Below are positions 19,685 through 28,942 of a DNA stretch of 64,000 nucleotides, piece after piece; positions within the stretch are counted from its first letter, which is position 1; the number at the start of each line of letters is the position of its first letter. This DNA is from an uncultured Rubripirellula sp. (GTDB lineage Bacteria; Planctomycetota; Planctomycetia; Pirellulales; Pirellulaceae): assembly GCA_938045805.1 (NCBI GenBank), contig CALIBL010000065.1, positions 1 through 64,000 on the forward strand. Direction: 5' to 3'. The translations under genes and the position numbers were made by a program. The notes under the pieces are model-generated. The model was not told where the DNA came from. It did no database searches and was given only the letters and a program-made list of their open reading frames with translations.

Positions 19685-20995
19685 ATGTCCAGCGATTTGA
19701 ACTGGGATCTGATCACCGAAGATGACCTTGATGCGGTTCTTCAGATTGCCTCTCAATTGGATTCATTGCGGCATACCGCGGAGCAGAGCCTCATCTCAAC
19801 AACCGTCCGTGACCGTGGTTACTTCCTTCCCGCCGAAGAAGATAAAGTTCTGGCGAATTGGGGTTCATATCAACAGGCTCGAGCAGCACTGCATGAAGTG
19901 ATTGAGTCGGTAACACGGAGCGACAAAGACCCCAAACGGGTAAAGCTCGACAATTTCCTTATCGGTTTCGCTGCGGGCACCCTACTCGTCGAAGCAGCAA
20001 GGTTTCTCAGGCACTACTTGGCCGACGAACCGGCGATACGTTCCAAGCTCAATGAGGCTCAACCAAATTTAGAAATCAATAGGGATTCGTTTGAAAAGAT
20101 CCAACGATCACTAACAGACCCAAGTAACGCTCTACGTATCCGCGAGGCACGTGACTTTTATGAGATGCATCAACCAGAGATTACCGAACTCATAGAAGAA
20201 CGGCCACGTCTTTCACCAATCAATGAACTAATCCAGCAACGTCGAGCGGTCCTCGATGTCTCCACAACACGTTATGTCAAAAATCGTCTTCGCGATCGCA
20301 AAAAGCAAATCACCGATGCGGTCTTACAAAAGGGTTTAGCAAGAGCGATCTATGCGATCCAACAACTTGGAGCGGTCGCCATTGGATCACTTTCTACTTC
20401 TCCAACCCATCAACCCGCGCTGCCAGCTGCGATTGCCAAACAAATGGCTAGCACCATCCAACGCGGTGATATCCTGGTCACTCGAAAAGAAAGTGCCTTA
20501 ACGAACTATTTCTTGCCGGGATTTTGGCCTCATGCGGCATTTTCAGTGGGTGAAGGTCGCGTTGTCGAATCGCTCAAGGATGGCGTAAAAAACCGATCGC
20601 TTGAATCGACATTTCAGAATGATGCAATGATCGTTATCCGCCCACTCTTGGACCCGAGCGAGATTGACTTAGCGATTGACAGGGCATCCAAACACATTGG
20701 AAAACCTTACGACTTTGACTTCGACTTCACGCGCAGCGATCGAATGGTTTGCACAGAGGTCGTCTACCGTAGTTTCTCAGGGATAGGCGACATGGAATTC
20801 GAATTAACCAAGCGAGCCGGAAGACACACGCTGTCCGCGGAAGACCTTTTAGCCATGGCTCTTGACGGTGCAAAATTTGAGATTGTCGCTGGTTTTCACC
20901 CCATGGCCGGCGCAAAGTTGCTCAATTCCCAAGAAGCCACGCAGTTTGTTCGCGATACCATCGGTCAAAAACTGCCCGACTTTAAACAACGATGA
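19685..20995 (+). CDS. Permuted papain-like hydrolase (YiiX/YaeF, C92-like) with helical N-domain
   Basis: The C-terminal ~190 residues match the circularly permuted NlpC/P60-like papain fold. It begins GDILVTRKES, has the catalytic His in FWPHAAFSVGEGR, and the nucleophile Cys comes later in DRMVCTEVVYRSF, in the order typical of YiiX-type enzymes. Between them is AIDRASKHIGKPYDFDFDF. The first ~240 residues are helical and charged (FLIGFAAGTLLVEAARFLRHYL) and I cannot name a family for them. No signal peptide is evident, so it may work in the cytoplasm or on lipids rather than on peptidoglycan. Family enzymes can be amidases or lipid hydrolases. It follows ribD by 28 nt. Confidence 0.8.
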   Translation: MSSDLNWDLITEDDLDAVLQIASQLDSLRHTAEQSLISTTVRDRGYFLPAEEDKVLANWGSYQQARAALHEVIESVTRSDKDPKRVKLDNFLIGFAAGTLLVEAARFLRHYLADEPAIRSKLNEAQPNLEINRDSFEKIQRSLTDPSNALRIREARDFYEMHQPEITELIEERPRLSPINELIQQRRAVLDVSTTRYVKNRLRDRKKQITDAVLQKGLARAIYAIQQLGAVAIGSLSTSPTHQPALPAAIAKQMASTIQRGDILVTRKESALTNYFLPGFWPHAAFSVGEGRVVESLKDGVKNRSLESTFQNDAMIVIRPLLDPSEIDLAIDRASKHIGKPYDFDFDFTRSDRMVCTEVVYRSFSGIGDMEFELTKRAGRHTLSAEDLLAMALDGAKFEIVAGFHPMAGAKLLNSQEATQFVRDTIGQKLPDFKQR

Positions 20996-21025
20996 TCGAT
21001 TTAAGCGGATAACGGTCCAAGACGC

Positions 21026-21214
21026 TCATTTACCTGCACCATCAGAATCAGATGACGAATCACTTAGTTGACGTTTCACACTTTCATCCCGACGACACCG
21101 GTGTGAACAATATTTGACCTGCTCCCAATCCTTTGCCCATTTCTTTCTCCAACTAAATGGTCGACCACAACAAACGCAAGTTTTTGTCGGCAAATGTTTT
21201 TTGCGGTGTGACAT
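21026..21214 (-). CDS. DUF2256 small zinc-binding protein
   Basis: A 62-residue basic protein starting [13 protein letters not shown]. It carries four cysteines in the DUF2256 arrangement: [16 protein letters not shown] then [10 protein letters not shown]. The family is small, widespread and of unknown role, and is often found near photolyase-like genes, though none is here. The ATG at 21214 is preferred because the family begins with this Lys/His-rich segment. A further in-frame start at 21250 would add 12 residues. The tail is a Ser/Asp-rich stretch. It converges on the papain-like gene with a 30-bp gap. Confidence 0.8.
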   Translation of the reverse strand: MSHRKKHLPTKTCVCCGRPFSWRKKWAKDWEQVKYCSHRCRRDESVKRQLSDSSSDSDGAGK

Positions 21215-21417
21215 TTTTTTTGGAATTTCGCGAGCGAGACGGATGAGCAAGATGCCGGCTACTCCATGTTACAAATCCGCCAAGACTGCATTCCAACTCG
21301 ATAAGACTGACGATTCGTTACAATCATGGTTTTAAAAGACGAGTGATGGCTATCGACCAATCACTTGCAAAAATCAACTGCTCTTCTTACCTGATGCATT
21401 TTTAGGATTCCCAACGG

Positions 21418-21654
21418 ATGAACCAACCCACCGGTAAAGAATTGTTTAATCCCTCCGACAAAGAATCCTCGGGTGGTGCACGTGAGAAACAAGCTTTTTC
21501 TTGCATCGTACCGATCTCTCCGAACACGAAAAACCATCAGGGGATCCCCCCCTGTCCGGTATGTGGTGGAAACCTGATTGACATCCGCGCCAAACTCCAA
21601 TGTGAACGCTGCCATCGCATCTGCGAAACCTGCTGCGAGGGTGGCCGCGGGTGA
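21418..21654 (+). CDS. Small zinc-ribbon protein (78 aa)
   Basis: The last 35 residues hold a compact cysteine array: PPCPVCGGNLID, then LQCERCHRICETCCEGG. That is eight Cys/His residues, enough for one or two zinc sites. The N-terminal half is polar and probably disordered. I recall similar CPVCGG...CETCCEGGRG proteins as short planctomycete orphans, but no function is known to me. The spacing from its neighbours is 80 to 200 bp, so it is probably transcribed alone. Confidence 0.7.
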   Translation: MNQPTGKELFNPSDKESSGGAREKQAFSCIVPISPNTKNHQGIPPCPVCGGNLIDIRAKLQCERCHRICETCCEGGRG

Positions 21655-21734
21655 AAACCATCAATCGACTACCGTCACATGAGTTGCAGATCCATTGAAT
21701 ACGCCTATCCATCCTTGCTATTGCAGAGACCGTC

Positions 21735-22607
21735 ATGTCGCTCCCTCGCAGATCTTTCTTGATTGGTAGCACCCTGATCATTTCGGGTGTATCAACATCT
21801 GAATCCACCGCCGTCACAGCACCGAAACCGCCCAAACTTTCTATCGGTCTCATCACCGACCTGCACTATGCTGACAAACCGGCCAGCGGAACTCGGCATT
21901 ACCGCGAATCCTCTGCCAAGATTGAAGAGGCTATCAACACCTTTCGAGAAAACGAAATTGAAATCGCGGTGGAACTCGGTGACCTAATCGACGCGGCCGA
22001 TGACGTCGCCACAGAGAAGGGCTACCTGCGCAAAATCAATCAAAAATTCGAAGCGGTATCTCCTCACCGTCATTATGTTCTTGGCAATCATTGTGTTGAC
22101 ACACTTACTAAGGAAGAGTTTCTGGGCGAAGTCGGACAACAAAAATCATATTACTCATTTGATTCAAATGACCATCATTTCATCATCCTTGACTCCTGTT
22201 TCAAGTCCGACGGAACACCCTATCGACGCAAGAATTTCAAATGGACTGATGCAAACATTCCAGAACACGAACTCGATTGGCTACGCGAAGATTTGAAACA
22301 AAACTCTGCTCCCACCTTTGTATTTGCTCACCAGCGGCTGGATGTCCCCACCAACCATGGTGTACGTAACCAGCGGGAAGTTCGCACCATTCTTGAGCAA
22401 GCAGGTTGCGTCCGCGGAGTCTTTCAAGGGCATAGTCACCAAAACGATCTCAAGTGGATCAATCAAATTCCCTACTGCACCTGTGTGGCAATGGTTGAGG
22501 GAAGCGGAGAGGATCAAAACGCCTACAGCATTCTTGATCTGTATGAAGACCAAACCATTCGACTTCGGGGATTTCGAAAACAGGCGAGCCCCGCCCTGAT
22601 GGGGTGA
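21735..22607 (+). CDS. Exported calcineurin-like metallophosphoesterase
   Basis: The product has 290 residues. An N-terminal twin-arginine-like leader (MSLPRRSFLIGSTLIISGV) suggests Tat export. The metallophosphoesterase motifs appear in order: ITDLHYAD, ELGDLIDAADD, LGNHCVD, VFAHQRLD and GHSHQNDL, which together give the two-metal site. The substrate is not evident; family members act on nucleotides, phosphoproteins or phospholipids. It converges on the ACP-thioesterase gene with only a 12-bp gap and no obvious terminator. Confidence 0.9.
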   Translation: MSLPRRSFLIGSTLIISGVSTSESTAVTAPKPPKLSIGLITDLHYADKPASGTRHYRESSAKIEEAINTFRENEIEIAVELGDLIDAADDVATEKGYLRKINQKFEAVSPHRHYVLGNHCVDTLTKEEFLGEVGQQKSYYSFDSNDHHFIILDSCFKSDGTPYRRKNFKWTDANIPEHELDWLREDLKQNSAPTFVFAHQRLDVPTNHGVRNQREVRTILEQAGCVRGVFQGHSHQNDLKWINQIPYCTCVAMVEGSGEDQNAYSILDLYEDQTIRLRGFRKQASPALMG

Positions 22608-22619
22608 TCAGATCGTGTC

Positions 22620-23876
22620 TCAGCCAATGATCTGCTCTACCCGCTCCGCCAATTGAGCTGCGTTGCGAGACGTCATCATGGTGAAATGATGACCGGGAAC
22701 ATGGTGCAAGTCGGTTTTCCCAAAGTCCCCCCAACCCAAGTCAGGAGGCAACGATTGCCCTGACGCTTTGGAAAGAACAGTCGAATCTTCTGGGCGAATG
22801 AGGATTGATTGAAGCGAAGTCTTCGCTGGCGAGTATCTCTGAAGGATTTCGACATGCTTCTTGCAAACAGCAATCAATCGCTCCAGGAACTCAGTGGTTG
22901 CATGAGACGGCAATACTCCGTTTGCCATCCCCAGCTCGAGAACACGCTGCACCGCCTGTTCGTCATTGAGGCCACGAAGAACCGAGGGATCGATTTGCAT
23001 CGAGTTACCGGCGAAGTAATTAGTGAAGGTCACTAAATCGGACAAAAACTTAAAGTTGTTAGATAAGTCCACTTGTTCAAAAACACTTGGCATTGGCGTG
23101 TCAACCATGACCAAGGCTTCGATCTGTCGACCGCTCTCCTTCAATCGAATCGCTAACTCTCTCGCAAAAATACCACCAGTGGACCAACCCAATAAACAGA
23201 CAGGGTCTCGCCCGTAAGCCTTCTCAATCTCGTCGGCATAGTCCGAGATCATTGAATCAATGGATGAGTGAGGCTCAGAGTAAGCGTCGAGTCCGCGTGA
23301 TCGCAGCCCAAAAACGGGGCGAGTTTTCAAGTGTCGCGACAACTTATCGTAGCAACGTAGATCTCCACCAACCGGATGAAGGCAAAAAAGTGGAGTCTGA
23401 GGCCCATGAGCCCCCCCTAAAGCAACGACACCTGAACGGCTTCGGCGTCGTTTTCCATCGCGGCGACGAGAGCTCGTTACCTCCCCGCTACTGTCTATCC
23501 TCCGCGTGGGTTCCTTGATTGATTCAGCCGCAACACGAGCTAAACCTTCGACGGTAGGGCAGCCGGACAAACCGAGTTCAGGTAACTCCGTTCTTAAAGC
23601 CTTCTCAAGCTTCGATCGAAGGTTCATCCCAATCAGCGAATTCAATCCTAAACCGACTAGGGATTCGTCCGATTGAATTTCGGAAGTTTCGATTCGCAAA
23701 GCAGAAGCGAGCGTGTGACAAATCAGTCGCTCTAATTCATGAATGCGTTGTGAGGGTGACTTCGCAAGCAGTTGCTCGAGGAGTCCGTTGGCGTCAAGAT
23801 CAACCATACCGGAACGGTACCCCGCTCCAGTTAATTGGCTATCACGCATCGACTCGGAAGATCGATGATCCTTCAC
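22620..23876 (-). CDS. Stand-alone acyl carrier protein-thioesterase didomain protein
   Basis: The N-terminal part (about residues 42-122) is a phosphopantetheine carrier domain with the attachment serine Ser80 in GLGLNSLIGMNLR. A basic linker (SSRRRDGKRRRSR) joins it to a type I thioesterase fold: HPVGGD oxyanion segment at 167-172, nucleophile Ser232 in GWSTGG, and a C-terminal His in HVPGHHF. This is the release module of a polyketide or nonribosomal peptide line, but no condensation, ketosynthase or adenylation domain is visible nearby. It could also offload acyl chains delivered in trans. The frame starts with GTG at 23876. ATG at 23849 and 23807 are alternatives. Confidence 0.9.
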   Translation of the reverse strand: MKDHRSSESMRDSQLTGAGYRSGMVDLDANGLLEQLLAKSPSQRIHELERLICHTLASALRIETSEIQSDESLVGLGLNSLIGMNLRSKLEKALRTELPELGLSGCPTVEGLARVAAESIKEPTRRIDSSGEVTSSRRRDGKRRRSRSGVVALGGAHGPQTPLFCLHPVGGDLRCYDKLSRHLKTRPVFGLRSRGLDAYSEPHSSIDSMISDYADEIEKAYGRDPVCLLGWSTGGIFARELAIRLKESGRQIEALVMVDTPMPSVFEQVDLSNNFKFLSDLVTFTNYFAGNSMQIDPSVLRGLNDEQAVQRVLELGMANGVLPSHATTEFLERLIAVCKKHVEILQRYSPAKTSLQSILIRPEDSTVLSKASGQSLPPDLGWGDFGKTDLHHVPGHHFTMMTSRNAAQLAERVEQIIG

Positions 23877-23889
23877 CTTTGGCCCCAGC

Positions 23890-24165
23890 TTACCTTAGTC
23901 CAATCTTCTCCTCGCGTGCGTCCCAACGTGGCTCCAACAAACCAACGTCTCTTTCCTGGATCGCAATCACATCGACAGGGAGTTTGTATTCTCCGTTGAA
24001 AGTGTAGCGGAGCGTCTCGCGAGTCCAAACAGATTCCGGGAAAACCATCCAAAAAAGCAGACACATTGGGCTGGTTGCACCGACGAAAGCGAGCTCAAAA
24101 CAACACATCCAAGAAACAATCGGATATCCTAAGTGCACGTGGGTCGGATACGCCCCAAGCCTCAA
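23890..24165 (-). CDS. Possible small protein or gene remnant upstream of the ACP-thioesterase gene
   Basis: This frame stops 14 nt before the GTG of the carrier-thioesterase gene. Its last ~45 residues read like real protein (LRYTFNGEYKLPVDVIAIQE, then DVGLLEPRWDAREEKIGLR), with codon use like the neighbours. The first ~45 are Cys/Met/Phe-rich and less convincing. A shorter version starting at an internal Met (MCLLFWMVFPESVW) is possible. I recognise no family. It may be a genuine small gene in one operon with the carrier-thioesterase, or the stub of a lost upstream gene. The alternative is chance. Confidence 0.3.
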   Translation of the reverse strand: MRLGAYPTHVHLGYPIVSWMCCFELAFVGATSPMCLLFWMVFPESVWTRETLRYTFNGEYKLPVDVIAIQERDVGLLEPRWDAREEKIGLR

Positions 24166-24210
24166 TATGTGTCACTTCGCTTCCCCCTCGTTCATTCCTG
24201 CAGGTTCATC

Positions 24211-25764
24211 ATGTCGGTCGCAAGCTCAGAGATTCGCTCACTTACGGCAAAGAAATTTGAATGCCCACAGAAGTTCAAAGAGTTCTGTTCTAACGGTGGA
24301 AAACCACTCGGGGGGATCATTGGGGGGGCAGAAACATCCGGAACAATGAATGCTACATTCGAAACGATTGACCCAGGCAATCATCAGGTTTTGGCAACCG
24401 TTTGTGAAATGGGCGCAGCGGAAGTGGACACCGCGGTTCGTGCAGCGCAGAACGCCTATGACAATCCAAAGACTGGGTGGAGACAGACACCGATTGAAGA
24501 AAAAATTGCTCTCGTCATGAAGTTCGTCGAACTCTGCGAAAGAGACCGAGAGGTGCTGCTTGCCTGCGAAATCTTCGATGGCGGTAAAGTGTCTGAGTTG
24601 GCCGAGGGGGATTTCGAACAGATCCGTGCCTGCGCCGAATACTTCTGTGATGTTGCAAAAAGAATCCCGCTCGGCGATGGACCGAGCATCGAAGTCGCAC
24701 CTGGAGTGCAAGGCTACAGTTACCGCGAACCTTGGGGCGTGGTGGCGGGCATCATCCCGTGGAACTACCCCATTGTTCTCACTTCATGGTTCATCTTCCC
24801 CGCTCTGCTCTCGGGCAATTGCGTCCTCATCAAACCAGCCGAAGACACTCCGCTCTCGGCACTCTACATGGGGAAACTTGCGGAAGAAGCTGGCTTTCCA
24901 CCGGGGGTGATCAACGTTCTCCCCGGACGAGGAGAACTGACGGGTCAGTTCATTGCTGAACACCCAGTTGTTCGCTACATCTCGTTCACGGGTTCCCCAG
25001 GGGTAGGTCAACACATTCTTCGTACTTGCGATCGCCACGGCACGCGAATGAAACGAGAAATGGGTGGGAATGGTTCCGCGATCGTTTTGGCGGATGCAGA
25101 TCCGCTTGAGGTGGCTCGAAAAATTGGACGATACACCAATCAACACTTTGGCCAAACTTGCTGCACGATCCATCGTGTGTTTGTCGATCAGAAAATTGCA
25201 GATGATTTCATCGATGCACAGCGAGATTTTTTTGCCTCACTAAAAATCGGCTACCAAGCTGATGAGGGAACGGAACTTGGCGCCGTCATCAACTCGACAC
25301 AAAAGGAACGCATCCTCTCAGCCCAGCAGCAAACCGTGACCCGCGGTGGACAAGCACTACTGAGCGGTGGCGTGGCGGAAGTGGCTGGGCGAATTGGCTA
25401 CTACCTAAAACCAGCACTCTTCCAAACGACCCCAGAGGTGGATTGCAATCCTGCCGAGGTTTTCCACGCGTTTGCAACGATTTGTCCCGTCACTGATGCA
25501 GAACAAGCTTTGGAACTGGCGAATCGATCTCCGTACGGGTTGGGCGCAAGTGTCTGGACGCGAGATATTGAACAGGGTGTTGCGGTTGCAAAGCAATTCC
25601 GTGATGGAACTTGTCAAATCAACTGCCACAATCAAATTGCTTACGGCTTGCCCTATGGCGGTCAAGGCATCTCGGGTGGCCCAGGGGCAGGAGTCAACTG
25701 CGAAGAGACCTTCACGGACTACACGCAGGTCAAGGCTGTTTACGTTTCACAGTACGATGCCTGA
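24211..25764 (+). CDS. NAD(P)-dependent aldehyde dehydrogenase (betaine aldehyde dehydrogenase-like)
   Basis: The enzyme oxidises an aldehyde to the acid. From the ATG at 24211 it has 517 residues. Class signatures are WGVVAGIIPWNYPI, IKPAEDTPLSAL, FTGSPGVGQHI, the general-base Glu in KREMGGNGSA (the usual LELGGK is altered) and the catalytic Cys in FGQTCCTIHR. A 30-residue N-extension rich in Cys/Gly (FCSNGGKPLGGIIGGAET) precedes the core. An in-frame ATG 78 nt upstream at 24133 is less likely. The substrate is not fixed by sequence. The gene is convergent with the ClC gene across 56 bp. Confidence 0.93.
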   Translation: MSVASSEIRSLTAKKFECPQKFKEFCSNGGKPLGGIIGGAETSGTMNATFETIDPGNHQVLATVCEMGAAEVDTAVRAAQNAYDNPKTGWRQTPIEEKIALVMKFVELCERDREVLLACEIFDGGKVSELAEGDFEQIRACAEYFCDVAKRIPLGDGPSIEVAPGVQGYSYREPWGVVAGIIPWNYPIVLTSWFIFPALLSGNCVLIKPAEDTPLSALYMGKLAEEAGFPPGVINVLPGRGELTGQFIAEHPVVRYISFTGSPGVGQHILRTCDRHGTRMKREMGGNGSAIVLADADPLEVARKIGRYTNQHFGQTCCTIHRVFVDQKIADDFIDAQRDFFASLKIGYQADEGTELGAVINSTQKERILSAQQQTVTRGGQALLSGGVAEVAGRIGYYLKPALFQTTPEVDCNPAEVFHAFATICPVTDAEQALELANRSPYGLGASVWTRDIEQGVAVAKQFRDGTCQINCHNQIAYGLPYGGQGISGGPGAGVNCEETFTDYTQVKAVYVSQYDA

Positions 25765-25820
25765 AGGCGGTCCGATGCGAGGCGACACCCAAACACTCGT
25801 CCATCTGCGGATTTAATCTT

Positions 25821-27674
25821 TCAGGAAACCTCTTCTTCTCGCGCAGCCTTATGCTCCATTACACGTTGATTGTAGGAGGCAATCGCTTCGCGTCGTCGAA
25901 GCATCCCGAGCAACTTCCCCGGTGCATTAGGTGCGATAACAGGTAACTCATCCAAATTCAGAGAGGTGAAGGCCTTCATCGCAGTATTGAGATCGTCCTC
26001 AGGCGAGACACTGACAAAATCAGTTACCATGATGTCACGAGCGACAACAAGTTCCCAAAGGACATCATCGTAGAGATAGGTTCGAACATCATCATCGGTA
26101 AAAATCCCAACGATGAGACCTTCGCTATCGATAACGGGAAAATAGTGCTGATGATTTTGAGTAAGACGATGAACAATCTGATCTAAGTTCATACCCTCTG
26201 GGATCATGACGATTTCTGGATCGTGCCGATAGACATCACCAACTCTCAACCCCTCGAGCACATCAACAATGAAGTCGCCCCGATGTGCCTTAGAATCCAT
26301 TCGTGTGGGAACTTGCTGCCGATAGAGTCGCCAACGCTGACTCCCGACAAAGGTCAATGTCGTTACCAACATGGTAGGTACTAAAAGTCCAAAATCTCCC
26401 GTCAACGCTCGGACCATCATGATGGTGGAAATCGGTGCCCGCGCGACACCAGAAAAGAAACCCGCAATACCCACCACTGCGTAAGCTTCTGGCTGTGTGC
26501 AGACCGAGGGCCACAGGGCGTGCGCTATCAGTCCGACCGCTGCCCCCAACGTCCCTCCGATAACCATCGATGGACCAAAAACACCACCTGCTCCACCCGA
26601 CCCGATGGATGCGGCGGTGGTGAAAATCTTGAAAAACCCGATCATCAATAGGACGGGAATCCCGAGAGCCGTTGCGTCCGTGAGTGCAAGCTGCAACGTG
26701 CCGTAGCCAGTTCCCAAAACGGCTAGAACATGCAACTCCCTGTCATTGATGAAGTACAGAGTTAAACCGATGACCCCAGCCAAAAAAGCCCCTAAGGCTG
26801 GTTTGGACCAACTCGGAATTGTAAGTCTCCCAAACCATGCCTGAGACGCATGAAAGATTCTGACGTATCCCCAACCGGCAAAAACAAGAATCATTGCGAG
26901 AATGGTGTACGGAAAAAGCTCCCAAAGTGACGTGGAAAGATGATCCAGCTCGCCACCAAACAGTGGCATGAATCGAGTTGAAGTCGGGAGCACCTGCGAA
27001 AAGAGACTGTACGCAACAATCGATGAGGTCGCGGCGGGCACAATCACGTCAGCTTCCAGATCCGCATCGCTGTATAAAATTTCAGCAGCGAAGACCGCGC
27101 CGGCCAAAGGCGCGCGAAAGATGGCGCCGATTCCGGCCCCCATCCCAGCAGCCATCATCAGCCTGCGATCACGAGGCGAAAGACGAAAGACACGGCCAAG
27201 CCAAGATCCCAAAGCTGCTCCAATTTGACCGATAGGTCCCTCACGACCACCTGACCCTCCAGTTCCCAGCGTCAGCGCTGACGCGATCGTCTTGACGAAC
27301 ACCACTCGGCCTCGAATCTCACCGCGATTCTTGTGAAACGCTTCAATCGCCGCATCGGTGCCTGCACCAGATGCTTCGGGCGCGAACCGATCCACCAACC
27401 ATCCCGAAATCAACCCTCCAACAACCATCACCAGCAGAATCAATTCAGGCGAAAAGGAACCTGAGATCGGAGAGAAGATCGAGTGCTCACCGTCAGCCAT
27501 TGGTGGGGCGTAACCGCCCACCTCCCCAAGGGTCCAGCGACTCACCGCCTGCCCAACCCACTCGAAACCAATGGCAACGATACCCGCAACGATACCCACT
27601 ACCGATGAAAGCGCAATCCATTTGCCCGACGAAAAGAATTCGGGTGCGTCAAAGAATTGGCGAAACGACTTCAA
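25821..27674 (-). CDS. ClC-family chloride channel/H+ antiporter with CBS pair
   Basis: An integral inner-membrane ClC protein of 617 residues. The transport core has about ten or more hydrophobic segments with motifs FAPEASGAGTDAA (variant of GSGIP), GSGGREGPIGQIG (the gating Glu is kept, which favours proton-coupled exchange), GIGAIFRAPLAGAVF and GSGGAGGVFGPSMVIGG. The C-terminal ~150 residues form two CBS domains (EGMNLDQIVHRL to YFPVIDSEGLIVGIFTDDD, then RDIMVTDFVSVSPEDDLNTAM) that could sense adenine nucleotides. The Ser of the usual GSGIP filter is not matched exactly, so ion choice is uncertain. Confidence 0.95.
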   Translation of the reverse strand: MKSFRQFFDAPEFFSSGKWIALSSVVGIVAGIVAIGFEWVGQAVSRWTLGEVGGYAPPMADGEHSIFSPISGSFSPELILLVMVVGGLISGWLVDRFAPEASGAGTDAAIEAFHKNRGEIRGRVVFVKTIASALTLGTGGSGGREGPIGQIGAALGSWLGRVFRLSPRDRRLMMAAGMGAGIGAIFRAPLAGAVFAAEILYSDADLEADVIVPAATSSIVAYSLFSQVLPTSTRFMPLFGGELDHLSTSLWELFPYTILAMILVFAGWGYVRIFHASQAWFGRLTIPSWSKPALGAFLAGVIGLTLYFINDRELHVLAVLGTGYGTLQLALTDATALGIPVLLMIGFFKIFTTAASIGSGGAGGVFGPSMVIGGTLGAAVGLIAHALWPSVCTQPEAYAVVGIAGFFSGVARAPISTIMMVRALTGDFGLLVPTMLVTTLTFVGSQRWRLYRQQVPTRMDSKAHRGDFIVDVLEGLRVGDVYRHDPEIVMIPEGMNLDQIVHRLTQNHQHYFPVIDSEGLIVGIFTDDDVRTYLYDDVLWELVVARDIMVTDFVSVSPEDDLNTAMKAFTSLNLDELPVIAPNAPGKLLGMLRRREAIASYNQRVMEHKAAREEEVS

Positions 27675-27922
27675 GATCGATCCATTCGTCTGGAAAACAT
27701 CAAAATAAGCTGCGCGGAAACAAGCTGCGCAAAGACATCAACGATTCAATGTAAAACGTAGCGACTCATTTTGTAATGCTGGGTTCGCAAACTGACACCC
27801 AGCAACTTTTCCGTTTGCTCTTGGTGGACGACGATCAACTTCTTGCGGATTCCGAAGCATTAAATCTCCGTTGCCTTCACACTTGAAGAAAATCAAATTG
27901 TGCGGAAAGCAATTTACTCAAT

Positions 27923-28942
27923 TCATCGTCTGTCGAGCGTCCATACCGTGTGACCTTTTGCTTGGGTATCGATGGACCAAAGAGTATGCCCCGCAGTGAC
28001 GTATAGCGTCTGCCGGTCAACACCACCGAACGTGCAATTGGTCACCATGTCCATTGGAACCCTGATCACCTCAATTAGATCTCCCTCCGGAGCAATCACG
28101 TAAACACCAGCCTGATACTTACCGGCGGTTTCATGCGGCGGCGCGGCATAATTGAGTCCCGCTGTCACGTAAAGACGACCCGATTGATCGACGGTCATTC
28201 CATCAGGACCTCGATCATTACCCCAGTCAAATAATTTCTTGCGTGACTCAACGACAACGTTCCCTTCAGAATTTAAATCAAATCGATAAAGAGCTCGGTC
28301 GCTTCCCTGATCATCGTTTGTATTGACTGCAACAAAAAGAAATCGATCATCGGGAGACACGGCGATCCCATTGGGACGTGCAATCTCCTGACCCAGAACC
28401 CGACTCACGCTTCCATCCACGCTGATCCGATAAACGCCCTCGATCGCTCGACCCTCGCCATCAAATTGCTCCAAGCCCGATCGATCACCATATCGCGGAT
28501 CGGTAAAGAATAGATTCCCCTGCGAGTCGATGGTGATGTCGTTCGGAGAATTAAACTTCTTCCCTTGATAACCGTCTGCCAAAATAACGATGCGTCCATC
28601 TTTTTCGGTTCTCGTGATACGACGATTACCGCCTTCACATGCAACCAAACGACCCTGATGATCAAACAACAAGCCATTTGCCTTTCCTGAGTCCGATCTA
28701 AAGACCTCCAGATCTCCCTCCAAAGTGGCTCGCATAATGCGATTGTTCTGAATGTCACTGAACAGCACACCAAGCTCCGGATGCCATGCTGGTCCTTCGG
28801 TGAATGCGACTCGGCTCACAGGCACCAAACGTTTCCCAGCGACGACTGACTCCTGAGCCAAAACGGTCGTCGACGGATCCATAAAAACCTTGAGCGAGAT
28901 AACCATCAAAATGACGCTCAGCAATAACCAACGTTGTATCAT
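27923..28942 (-). CDS. Secreted SMP-30/gluconolactonase (LRE) family protein
   Basis: A six-bladed beta-propeller of the SMP-30/gluconolactonase/LRE type, predicted to hydrolyse a sugar lactone. From the ATG at 28942 the leader MIQRWLLLSVILMVISLKVF is a signal peptide, so it is exported. Family segments are FTEGPAWHPELGVLFSDIQNN with the metal-ligand Glu, KANGLLFDHQGRLVACEGG, FNSPNDITIDSQGNLFFTDP and NDRGPDGMTVDQSGRLYVTAG. An upstream in-frame start at 29071 would push the signal peptide inside the protein and is rejected. The gene is on the same strand as ClC and TatD but separated by 248 and 366 bp. Confidence 0.9.
   Translation of the reverse strand: MIQRWLLLSVILMVISLKVFMDPSTTVLAQESVVAGKRLVPVSRVAFTEGPAWHPELGVLFSDIQNNRIMRATLEGDLEVFRSDSGKANGLLFDHQGRLVACEGGNRRITRTEKDGRIVILADGYQGKKFNSPNDITIDSQGNLFFTDPRYGDRSGLEQFDGEGRAIEGVYRISVDGSVSRVLGQEIARPNGIAVSPDDRFLFVAVNTNDDQGSDRALYRFDLNSEGNVVVESRKKLFDWGNDRGPDGMTVDQSGRLYVTAGLNYAAPPHETAGKYQAGVYVIAPEGDLIEVIRVPMDMVTNCTFGGVDRQTLYVTAGHTLWSIDTQAKGHTVWTLDRR

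Noticed and set aside
27707..27730. AAGCTGCGC direct repeat upstream of the ClC gene as a mobile element end
   Set aside because: It is only 9 bp in two copies 15 bp apart, with no transposase or matching inverted ends.
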